DNA of 32,571 bases from Tritrichomonas musculus (lineage: Eukaryota; Parabasalia; Tritrichomonadida; Tritrichomonadidae), in the NCBI GenBank assembly GCA_039105265.1, contig JAPFFF010000191.1, forward strand, positions 1 to 32,571, given 5' to 3'. Under the pieces are notes generated by a model, which worked only from the letters and a program-made list of their open reading frames with translations, did not search any database and had not been told where the DNA came from. Below, in pieces: positions 8,650-18,047 of the stretch; position 1 is the stretch's first letter; the number at the start of each line of letters is the position of its first letter. The translations under genes and the position numbers were made by a program.

Positions 8650-8941
8650 TTATGTTTCATTAATTATTTATTTAAATTAATGAAAAAAAATTTTGGGAAA
8701 TACTATTTGCCCCCAATCCTTTTTGCCCCCAACGGTTAAGGTGAATATTGACCTTGTATCGTACCATTGAAAAAATCAGCCAGAACTTTTTGAACGCATA
8801 TTGACCATTTATCTTAATATAATAAAACAAAACCCCAAAAAAATAAGACCTGAACTTATCCAGCCATCATATTGTTTTAAAATATTTTGGATAATAATTA
8901 ATTTAAGTATATTATTATTTGCATTTGTAATTAAAATTGTA
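8650..8941. other. Spacer upstream of the tRNA, with a direct repeat
   Basis: No gene is seen. An 11-bp direct repeat TTTGCCCCCAA occurs at 8706-8716 and 8722-8732, separated by five bases, in an otherwise AT-rich stretch. A word TTTTTGAACGCA near 8789 also occurs in the hairpin at 31974-32000. Confidence 0.5.
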
Positions 8942-9038
8942 AACTATTTTATTTCTTTTTGATTAAGATATTTTTATAAAAAAAATTTTTTCAGTTATTT
9001 TTTTCATAAAGCTCATAGAATTTAATTTTTTTATTTTT

Positions 9039-9055
9039 ATAAAGGTCGTACAACT
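9039..9055 (+). repeat. Nested inverted repeat, left arm
   Basis: ATAAAGGTCGTACAACT here is perfectly reverse-complementary to 9892-9908. The pair is nested inside the larger inverted-repeat element and could be sub-terminal repeats or the ends of a second element. Confidence 0.6.
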
Positions 9056-9891
9056 AAATTGAATAAAAAATAAAATTAAATAAATTTATATTTATCTTAA
9101 TAAATAATTTATTTAATAATTATAATATATAATTTATATATTTTATATCCAATATTATAAAATATAATGGTTGAAATAAAGACTTTAATTAAAATACAAT
9201 ATATATCGATTTCTTATATATTTGCATCATTTAAAAAATATAGATGTCATTTGAATGGATATACTATGTGTTATACAAATAATATTTTACTTTTTGACGA
9301 AATCCTTCAGTAATTGAAATATTAAACTTTTTATATTTATGAAACCAATCAACTAAATCTTCATTTTTAGAAAAAACTGACATTTGATTTAGAATGAAAT
9401 TCAAATATATTAGAAAGTAAATGCATATAAATAAAATTGTATTCTTCATTTGGCTCCTGTAACGTCCAATTTTTTTAAAATCATCATTTAATAATTCAAC
9501 AAATTCAATTTTTCTGCATTTTTAGCTAAAAAATGAATTTTTTTTTTTTCAATAATAATAACTATTTTTATATAACACTTAATGTTTTAAAAGCATATAA
9601 AAAGATATCAAAAGAATTAATGATTAGAATAAATTATATAAAAAGTTATCGCTATTCTAAATTTTTATAAAGTGTTATAAAATTCTTATCAAAAATAATT
9701 AAAATAAATTGAGATAAAATACTCAAATTTATTTTCTGAAGAAAATTTAATATATACTTATATCCTTTTAGTTTTTATTTTAATTTGAAATTTGTACGAT
9801 GTAAATATTTATAAAACAGATTATTATTATTATTATAATAAAATATAATTAGTTTAAACAAACCAATCATTGAGTTTTACTGTTAAAATTC

Positions 9892-9908
9892 AGTTGTACG
9901 ACCTTTAT
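9892..9908 (-). repeat. Nested inverted repeat, right arm
   Basis: Perfect 17-bp reverse complement of 9039-9055. The distance to the outer repeat differs on the two sides (about 75 bp on the left, 27 bp on the right). Confidence 0.6.
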
Positions 9909-9965
9909 TTTTATTTTTTTTTTTTTAATTAATTTATCAAAAAGAAATAAAATAGTTTAATCTCA

Positions 9966-10028
9966 TACCCAGATAAATCCCACAGCCAGATAAATCCCAC
10001 AACCAGATAATCCTACCGCCAGATAATA
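9966..10028. repeat. Short 17-bp tandem repeat
   Basis: Three to four degenerate copies of CCAGATAAATCCCACAR occur next to one another, directly before the 23-bp minisatellite. The shared AGATAA word suggests the minisatellite and this repeat may be related. Confidence 0.6.
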
Positions 10029-10042
10029 TTATCTTAAATATT

Positions 10043-10340
10043 GACAAACATTGATGCTAGCAACAGATAAATATTGATGCTAACAACAGATAAACATTAA
10101 TGCTTACAACATACAAACATCGATGCTAACAACAGATAAACATCTATGCTAACAACATACAAACATTGATGTTAACAACATACAAACATCGATGCTAACA
10201 ACAGATAAACATCTATGCTAACAACAGATAAACATAGATGCTAACAACAGATAAACATAGATGCTAACGACAGACAAACATAGATGCTTACAACATACAA
10301 ACATCGATGCTAACAACAGACAAACATAGATGCTAACGAC
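10043..10340. repeat. 23-bp minisatellite, left half
   Basis: About thirteen tandem copies of a 23-bp unit that contains ATGCTAACAACAGATAAACA. Variants differ at a few positions (AGATAAAC, ATACAAAC, AGACAAAC; CTATGCT, GATGCT). The array stops at 10340, where the complete Maverick starts, and resumes at 31251. A 23-bp period cannot keep one reading frame, so it is not coding. Confidence 0.9.
10335..10340. repeat. Target-site duplication of the complete Maverick, left
   Basis: AACGAC directly precedes the first base of the terminal repeat and recurs at 31251-31256 directly after the other end. A 6-bp duplication is what Mavericks make. Confidence 0.9.
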
Positions 10341-11036
10341 AGTAGTAATGGTCTGTGCGGGATGACCATCTAATAATTTTACTCGTACCTTGCCCAGCAT
10401 ACCTTGCAAGTTAACAAGCTCAGGTATAAAAAATCAGGTATGTTTACTTGTTATTGTTTTTACCCTTGTTTTCATTACCAACCTATACATTTGAATAATT
10501 TTCTGGAACCCCTTAATCAACTCACCATTTTTGATAGGATAACTAAGTTTTTACAATTTTTCAAAAATTATATTTTTTAAAAATTTTTTTTATTTTTTAT
10601 TTCCACTACATATAATGGAAGCCTTTGCTAATTATGCTGCTAAACAACTCCGTACATATGGAACAGATATGTATAACCTTTTTGCTGACATTTGTGATAA
10701 AGTCATTGATGGTGACCGTGATGCTGTTGATGTTGTTGAACCCTTTATTATAGACGCACAAATGGATATATTCAGAAAGCAGAATCACTTATACATATCT
10801 TTTCATGATGAAAATGCTGCTTTTCGTGAGTATGGAGAAATATTTGATTACTATATTGATGAGCTTACTGGTGATTACAATGATTATGGTATGCCATATC
10901 ACTTTCCAAAGAAGTTTTACGATGAGGTATACGAATTCTTTAAATACACTGATGAAGGAAAGAAATGCATGAATGAATTCAATCCAAACACGAATAAGAT
11001 TCAGGAAATTTAATTAAAAAAGCAATTATTATTTTT
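10341..11036 (+). repeat. Terminal inverted repeat, left (696 bp)
   Basis: This matches the reverse complement of 30555-31250 with no difference noticed by eye; the match ends at 11036 where the two sides first differ. It contains a 132-codon gene. Confidence 0.92.
10615..11013 (+). CDS. Terminal-repeat gene, left copy (132 aa, unknown)
   Basis: The protein begins MEAFANYAAKQLRTYGTDMY and is acidic and rich in Tyr, Phe and Asp, with mixed helix-type segments and no membrane span or known motif. It lies wholly inside the terminal inverted repeat, so an identical copy sits at 30578-30976 pointing inward from the other end. Each copy is the first gene transcribed into the element. A role tied to the ends, such as expression early after entry or binding at the termini, is possible but only inferred. 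No homologue is seen in the part of the diverged Maverick (1-3001) in this window, which reaches its own end without this gene. Confidence 0.75.
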   Translation: MEAFANYAAKQLRTYGTDMYNLFADICDKVIDGDRDAVDVVEPFIIDAQMDIFRKQNHLYISFHDENAAFREYGEIFDYYIDELTGDYNDYGMPYHFPKKFYDEVYEFFKYTDEGKKCMNEFNPNTNKIQEI

Positions 11037-11087
11037 GTATTTTAAATATTTTAATTTTATTCTTATACAAAACGAACCAAACGCCAA

Positions 11088-14000
11088 ATGACAAATTTAA
11101 TACCAGAAACATTATTCAATTTGGATACAGAAACAATAACCAAATTCATTGCGATTCTGAACACTAAATTAAATGCTAATATTATTATTGACCAAGACAA
11201 CAATATAAATATTACAAGGCTATGTAAATATTTCAACGACAATAATGCTTACAATATTCTTCTTGGTGATATTAAGCCTGATGAATTAGCTCCTACAGAT
11301 GTTATTGATGAAATTACCATTAATAATTACATTGATGAAGTTATCAAACAAAACCAACAACGAATAACAACAATAATTAATACACCCGAAGTAAATGAAC
11401 CAGAAAACGAAGAACTGTACGAGTACCTTAAGAAAAATGGTCAACAATTCACTAGTAAGCATAATGATTTTCTAATAGTTAATTTTCCAAATGATTTCGA
11501 TAGAGCAGTAGCAGCTTTGCAAGCATATGACTACCCAGAAGCTTTGGTTAAAGAACGTAATGATCATGGTAAACCTATTGTTACATATTATTTCAATGAA
11601 ATATCATCTCTAGCAAACATATATGATGCCTTGCTTCATGTTTACCAAAGTGAACTAAAACCATTTAAAATACATTTTCAACTTTCAGGAGTCTTTGAAA
11701 CAAGTACCTTTGACTTTGAAACTTATGAAGAAAAATATGATTATGAGGCTAGAGAGATCAGATGGCAAAACTACAAATCTGCCATACCAATTATATTAAA
11801 AGATGAACGAAACCTTGATGAATGCAAAATGTATATAGAAACTGTACTAAACAGCTATGAAACAACTTCATCAAACAATAAACTAACTATTGTACACTCA
11901 ATATCCTTTACGATATCGAGAATGCGTAAGGTTACAGGTCGTATCAAAGATCTTCCAGAAATATTCAAGAAGAGTAATAATTATATAATTGTTGATGATG
12001 AAGATGATAATTTATGTTGGTACCGATTTCTTGCTTGTTGTTTGTTTCCTGAATTGACTAATACAACCAAATACGACATCAAACATCGTACTAAACGTGC
12101 CAAGAAACTGCTACTTGAGGAATATGGAATAACTTATACAACAAAAATACCAAAGCATGCACAACGTTTATTGGACAATTTTCAAGGAGTAACAATGGAG
12201 GAGATGAAAGAATTAGCCGAAAAACATAAAATCAACATAAACATATATGAATACAACAATGACAAACAATATGACTTACAGGAACAATGGTATTTCAACA
12301 AAGATTACACAACTTATTCAGCATTATTATTTACCAAAGACCTTACTGTTCATATTATGTTTATCAAAGATGCTGAAAAACTTACTGCAATTCATGTTTG
12401 TCCAAAATGCAATTCTTATGTTCATTACGGGCATAGCAATATCAAACGTTTCGATGATCATGTCAAACATTGTGATGGTAAGTATAAGAAACAATTTGTA
12501 CCAGCCAAGGAAGCTTTACCATATTGTCCACATATTTTAAACAATCCTGTCTATGAGTATTGTCTTGCACACGGATTACCATGGAAACCGAATATCTATT
12601 ACATAACATATGACTTTGAAACAATGGATCAAGTTGTAAATACAGAAGCCAGTAAATCAACTATTATCAATTCACGGCTCTTACCGTTATCAGTTTCCTC
12701 ATGCGTAAAGTCTGCTTCTGGCTTAACAACAAATCATTTTAGTTTACAGGATAACAAAGATTTCATTCCATTATGGCTTGATTGGCTTTTTGAACAATCA
12801 TTAATTGTATACAAAGACAAACAACAATACTCATGTGTACCTGAAAAGATAGACAACAATATAACTACCATAACGGTATTTGGTTTCAATTCTTCAAGAT
12901 TTGATGGTAATCTATTCAAACAATATCTTAATGCCTCTCATTGGAAAATTGAATCAAATAGCATCATTGGAACATTATCATCACTAAAACAATTCATACT
13001 TACTTCAACTAAATATCCAACCAAACTTCGTTTTATAGATGCTCAAGCTTTTGTTGCCGGTGGAACATTAAAGCAATTTGGTGTTGACTTTGGAGGTGAA
13101 ACCAACAGTAACAAGGGAGTCTTTCCGTATGAGGCTATCAATAGTGATAATTACAATGAAGTTTTATCTTCAACAGAACCATTTGTTTATGATGACTTCT
13201 ATAGTTATTTGAACCAACGAAACCCATTATCTAAGGAAGATTATGCAGAATATGTAAATGATTGCAAGAACTACAAAAATAGATGGGATTACTTACTAGC
13301 TTATAATGATAATGATGTAGAAATGATGATTAAGCCAATTGACAATCTTATTGCTATGAACGCTGAATATAATGTAGACATGATATCAAACTTATCATTA
13401 TCAAAGTGTTCAGCATGTATCAAGTACGCTCTTGCTTATAAAGATTTTGATCCAAACACTGAATACGACATAATTAACAAAGAAAATTCCTTCAAACCAA
13501 CAATCAAATGGTGGAAATATAAATGTGACTGTTATTACAAGCAAGATCAAAAATATAATCAAACCCATAGTAATAACATGCGAAATCTTGACAAGTGTAT
13601 ATCAGTTTCTGATTTTGATGAATTTATGAAAATGTACAATAATGGTTGTTGCCATTTATGTAAGGAACATTTTACAAACGTAAACAAACCAACACTTGAT
13701 AGAATTGATAACGATATTGGACATGAATTGAGCAATTGCAAACTCGCTTGTGTAGAATGTAATAAGCTTCGTAAACGTGATGACCCAAAAATAACCTCAT
13801 TAAGAATTCAGTTGAAGAAGTTTTGTAAACTAAATCATTTACCTACTCTCATTAACGATGAACAAGAATATTATAGTTTACGAAATAACATAACAGGAGG
13901 ACTATCAAACGTACAGCACAGATATAATATTAAAGGCGAAACACATATTAATAAGTTTAGGTACGATGCAATCAATAATAAAGTTCTTTCGTACGACACT

Positions 14001-15400
14001 CCAAATATAATGACACATGTTGTTGGAGTTGATTTTAATAGTTTGTACCCTTCATCGTTTTCTTCTACAAAACATGATTTCAATAAATATCATGGTGGAA
14101 TTATGTACATGCCAGGTAGTTTCGTACGCAGAATAGATGTTAAAGACAACCAATCAAAACAAAAGGCAATAGACATTATAACTAGCAAAACAAGATTCCA
14201 ACCAAATCCAAAACACTTATTCATAGCAAAAGTAAAGTTAGTATGCCCAGCAAGCAAGATCAATTACTTCATTAATTTTCCTCCAGTCTTCAGAAACATC
14301 AACATCAAAAATGAGGAATCAGTAATAGGAAGTTATATGTACTCTTATCTTCAAGAGCATAAACTAGCCTCATTAGACAAAGAAGAACGCAAACTTACTA
14401 TGTTACTTGACACTTATGGAGAATATATGACATTTAGCAATTACTATTTATGGTTCTTACTTGATCATGGCTTAGTGCTAGAGGATGTAAAGAGTGTCTC
14501 AATTTATGAAGCTCATACAGGATTTCGTGAATTTGTTACTACATTCATGAAGAAACGACAAGATATTATTGCTGGGAAGTCAAATGGTAATGAAAAGTTT
14601 TACAAGATTAGTATGAATGGTTCGTATGGTTACGATGGAATGAACACTGAGAAGTTTTGTAAAGTAAAAATATGTGATACTAACAAAGCTTATCAGTATA
14701 TTATTTCTCAAACGTACGTGAATGGTGCTCAATTAAATGATGATCTCTTTATTATTCAACAACAACCAAAAACTTATCATTGCACTACCTGCTTACAAGA
14801 ATCATTTTGGACATTAGATAATGCTAAATTCTGGTACTGTACCTTCTACTATGATTTTATGAATAGGTGCTTGGACATGAATAGACTTCATTTTATAGAA
14901 GGAGACACCGATTCTGCTTACTTTGCCATTTCAGGTAACAAAGATGAAACCCCATCACAGTTGTTCAACAATATCATCAAAGATGAATCATTTTGGTACA
15001 AGCATGTTTATAAGTTCTTTCCCAATCCACAACTTCATGATATTGCTGATGAAAAGAAACTTTTGGGGTGTGCAATAGAGAAAGTAGGAGACCATATGAT
15101 AGCACTTGCACCAAAATGCTACACAATATGGAATAATGATGAAACAGTAAAGCTATGAAATTAAAAGGAGTATCATTGAAAAAGAACAATATTGTACGTA
15201 ATGATTATAAAGAAGTTTTGATGGAAAAATCTATTAAAGTTGGTAAGAACATTAACTTACAAATGAAGAACAATATTATGTCAAAGGTTACTGTTAACAA
15301 AAATGCTTTAACTGGTTCACACACAAAAATGATTGTACTAGAGAATCAAGCTTGTTTACCTTTCATTACTGGACTCACTGCAAAAGATTATTCTTATTAA
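11088..15400 (+). CDS. polB: Protein-primed family B DNA polymerase region
   Basis: This is the replicative polymerase of the element. Residues about 300-425 look like an OTU-type cysteine peptidase fold (DDNLCWYRF, C310; TVHIMFIKD, H422), followed by a C2HC-type zinc motif (C438-x2-C441, later H and C). The 3'-5' exonuclease motifs are DFE (D509, E511), NSSRFD and YNDND. Polymerase motifs are VDFNSLYPSS (motif A, D982), KISMNGSYGY (motif B, K1173) and GDTDSAYF (motif C, D1273/D1275). Between exonuclease and polymerase lies an HNH/zinc module (C855-x2-C858, LDRID 870-874, C888-x2-C891). The extent covers the whole polymerase region. It looks nearly whole, with about one break. The similarity to Maverick and adenovirus-like protein-primed polymerases is clear from these motifs. 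Confidence 0.93.
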
Positions 15401-15452
15401 AAAATTCATTCTTATTTTTGTTTTTTGTTTTTTATTTTTATTTTAAACAGTA

Positions 15453-15755
15453 ATGTCAAACGAACAAGAAATAATAAAAGAGTTATTAGAAATCAAGCAG
15501 TTATTAAATCGCTTATTAGACAAACCAAAAATAACTAAACAGAGAACAGCTCCATTCAACAAAAGCAAAAATATGAATGATGAACAAAGAAAACAAGTTA
15601 TGGAGTATATACAAAATGAAGATAACAAAAATGAAATAACAAAGCTACCAAAGCACAAACAAATCTCATATGTCAGACGAGAACTCAAAGAAAAATATAA
15701 CATCAATCTTTCAATTTATATGACTGACAAACTAATTAACAAAATTATGCCTTAA
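15453..15755 (+). CDS. Small helical protein (100 aa, unknown)
   Basis: The protein begins MSNEQEIIKELLEIKQLLNRLL, a clear leucine heptad pattern suggesting a short coiled coil (residues 1-25), followed by a basic Lys/Asn-rich linker and a C-terminal helical segment ending NINLSIYMTDKLINKIMP. It is preceded by an AT-rich leader (TTTTATTTTAAACAGTA) and follows the polymerase region on the same strand. Its last 11 bp overlap the end of the convergent fibre-like gene. No family is recognised; a DNA-binding role would fit the basic centre but is not shown. Confidence 0.65.
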   Translation: MSNEQEIIKELLEIKQLLNRLLDKPKITKQRTAPFNKSKNMNDEQRKQVMEYIQNEDNKNEITKLPKHKQISYVRRELKEKYNINLSIYMTDKLINKIMP

Positions 15756-18033
15756 AAACTGCAAGCATATTTGTGTTTATGATACTAGTAATAATTCCTA
15801 CTGTCATCCTTCTTATTTTTGCTGTTACTGCAGTAGCACCAGCAAGAATCTTTAGTTTATTGTCATCATCTATAAAAACTTCGTCACCTACACAATAACA
15901 TGATGAATCTGTGACACGCACAAGGTAATCACCATGGGAAGCGAATGTTACTGAATTATTCTTGGTATCTATTTTTGTGCAAATTCCTATATACTCTTTC
16001 CATGTTCCCTGTGTTTTCACTGAGCAAATACAATCTGTAGTATCATTCACAGTTGATGGTATCCACATATCACCATCATGTTTATAAACCTTACCAGTCA
16101 TATATACTGGAGCTCCAATAACGAAATCATTAATAGAGTTCATTGCTGATTCAATTGGAGCATAATGAGTAATTGTATTTGAACCATTGGATGTAATTGT
16201 ACCATTAACCTTTAAATTAGAATCAATTATTGTATTTCTTGCAGAACCAAACATTTGAAAAGATTGAAATTTATAACCATCAACATATATATCCAATTCA
16301 CCTGTATTATCATATTTTGCTGAATTGTATAAAAATTCTGTATTATATGTAGAATCATATCCAAATCTAATTGAAGTATTACTATTTGCATTTACAGAAC
16401 TAAAGAAACTTGCAATATTACTTTCGGTACTATTAATTGTTAATGAACCATCATCATTTTTTGATACATATTTATTATCACATTCACTCTTCACTTGCTC
16501 AATAGCAAGGGCCAACTCTGTTGTCAATGCAAAGTTATCATTCACATATTTCACCGATGTAATCATATTATCATTCACAGGTTGGTTGCTGATTAATGTA
16601 ATAGATACATCATAAATATTAGTCAATGTATCATCCGTGGCTCTTAATGAGACAATATGGGTATTATAATTAATATTTATTAATTCACCACTGGTTGATT
16701 TGTAAATCATATTCAAACTTTTAAATAAACTGTATTCGTATTCAGCTTCTTCATATGTTGTATCTTCAGCATTTCGTTTGAACTTCACGATGATCTTTTC
16801 GGTTGTGAATACTCTTCTTATATCATCATCAGGAACTACACAACCGCTATCATTTTGTGTACATTGAATTGTGATTTGTTCTGGATTTTCATCAACAACA
16901 TTTGCAGTTTTAATGAATGGTGATTCGATTTGTGCTCTAATGACGTTGATTAACCATTGAGTATTGCCACTTGAATTACACACCATAAATTCACCACGGT
17001 CATACCAAACAATAGATAATCCATTATCTAACATCATTCTATACCCTCTCATATATTTTTCATAAGGCTTGAATATCAAATCAAAATGTTGTATATTGTT
17101 AATGTAATCTGTGTTAGAACCCCAATTAACATCAAATATCACATGTATATCGGTTTCTGGTAAGTATGGTTTTACAAATATATAATCACGAACAGGATTC
17201 GGATATTCGATATTCAATTCAGTTCCGTACAATGCAGTACTCAACGCAGATTCATTAACCAAATCCGTTGGAGTTGTTGGTGTATCTGTTTTTACTTGCT
17301 CAATAGCAAGGGCCAACTCTGTTTTCAATGCATACTTATCTAATTCATAAGCCAATTCATCCTCATCAACAAACTTCTCATCAGCTTGTGCACTAGTAAA
17401 ATAAGCTGTCAAGTCAACTGGTTCTGGTATATCTGTTGAGAGTGCATACTTGGTCATATCTGGTAAGTCTTGTGTCTTCACGTACTCACTTAAGTTCGTA
17501 AGCTTCGCATACTCATCAAGATTAATCAAATCCATTGCTTTAGTTATTGCCATGGATGATAATATATATGATGCTTGTGCTGATAGCGGTTTATCATCAT
17601 TCATTAATTTCTGTTGAACTTCTTCTGTTGGTTCTTCATTCGGATTCAATTGTAGTTCATTATTTTTGAGAACTGTGGGTATTTCAGGTATGTCAGTTGA
17701 TAATGCAAAATTGTTAACAACGTAATCACGTAATGTATTAACAGCGTTTTGAATTTCTTCACTACTAGCATACTTTAATAATTCTTTATTGAATTCCTCT
17801 GTTTTCAAATAATCGAATAAATCAGTTGTTTTCGCGTACTCACTTAAGTTCGTAAGCTTTGCGTAAGGTTCCAATAATTCTTTCAATTCCTCGGTATTCA
17901 AGCTTGACCCCATATTATTTACGTTATTGCATTGACACCCACATGAAGTGGCATATTGTTTTATGTATTCTATTATTAATTCGTCTATAGTATTCACTTT
18001 CTTGATGCTACCTGCTTGCTCTATTGTGAACAT
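15745..18033 (-). CDS. Fibre-like surface protein (762 aa)
   Basis: The sequence has the look of a trimeric fibre or spike: many short repeats such as YAKLTNLSEYAKT and ALSTDIPEP in the N-terminal third, YALKTELALAIEQVK and ALTTELALAIEQVK further on, then beta-rich Asn/Thr/Ser segments (SINSTESNIASFFSSVNAN-like) and a compact C-terminal domain from about residue 640 with GAPVYMTGKVYKHDGDMW and several Cys. The repeats are also near-identical in DNA (17481-17505 with 17835-17859; 16493-16522 with 17294-17323), showing recent internal duplication. An N-terminal CGCQCN cluster is present. Its start lies only 14 bp from the divergent gene at 18048. Role as the receptor-binding or surface protein of a virion is inferred from repeat architecture, not from a recognised family. 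Confidence 0.65.
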   Translation of the reverse strand: MFTIEQAGSIKKVNTIDELIIEYIKQYATSCGCQCNNVNNMGSSLNTEELKELLEPYAKLTNLSEYAKTTDLFDYLKTEEFNKELLKYASSEEIQNAVNTLRDYVVNNFALSTDIPEIPTVLKNNELQLNPNEEPTEEVQQKLMNDDKPLSAQASYILSSMAITKAMDLINLDEYAKLTNLSEYVKTQDLPDMTKYALSTDIPEPVDLTAYFTSAQADEKFVDEDELAYELDKYALKTELALAIEQVKTDTPTTPTDLVNESALSTALYGTELNIEYPNPVRDYIFVKPYLPETDIHVIFDVNWGSNTDYINNIQHFDLIFKPYEKYMRGYRMMLDNGLSIVWYDRGEFMVCNSSGNTQWLINVIRAQIESPFIKTANVVDENPEQITIQCTQNDSGCVVPDDDIRRVFTTEKIIVKFKRNAEDTTYEEAEYEYSLFKSLNMIYKSTSGELININYNTHIVSLRATDDTLTNIYDVSITLISNQPVNDNMITSVKYVNDNFALTTELALAIEQVKSECDNKYVSKNDDGSLTINSTESNIASFFSSVNANSNTSIRFGYDSTYNTEFLYNSAKYDNTGELDIYVDGYKFQSFQMFGSARNTIIDSNLKVNGTITSNGSNTITHYAPIESAMNSINDFVIGAPVYMTGKVYKHDGDMWIPSTVNDTTDCICSVKTQGTWKEYIGICTKIDTKNNSVTFASHGDYLVRVTDSSCYCVGDEVFIDDDNKLKILAGATAVTAKIRRMTVGIITSIINTNMLAVFKA

Positions 18034-18047
18034 TTATAATATAATAA

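Larger units (their letters stand above)
8942..9957. mobile_element. TA-flanked inverted-repeat element (MITE-like)
   Basis: The 22 bp at 8942-8963 (starting AACTATTTTATTTC) recur as a perfect reverse complement at 9936-9957, and a TA dinucleotide borders both ends (8940-8941 and 9958-9959). This is the layout of a TA-targeting DNA transposon derivative. The 1.0-kb interior is extremely AT-rich and shows no transposase. The only frame of note is a 61-codon minus-strand ORF (9264-9449) with a hydrophobic N-terminus, not convincing as a gene. It may be a non-autonomous mariner-like element, but family assignment is not possible from this alone. Confidence 0.5.

Noticed and set aside
9264-9449. 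61-codon minus-strand ORF with hydrophobic N-terminus
   Set aside because: It is a short AT-rich frame inside an inverted-repeat element, with no initiator or homologue recognised.
10043-10340. Possible CRISPR-like array
   Set aside because: The 23-bp units are back to back with no unique spacers, and the sequence is eukaryotic; it is a minisatellite.
10218-10409. 63-codon minus-strand ORF across the minisatellite and Maverick end
   Set aside because: It reads through tandem repeats with a period that is not a multiple of three, and crosses an insertion boundary; it is a chance frame.
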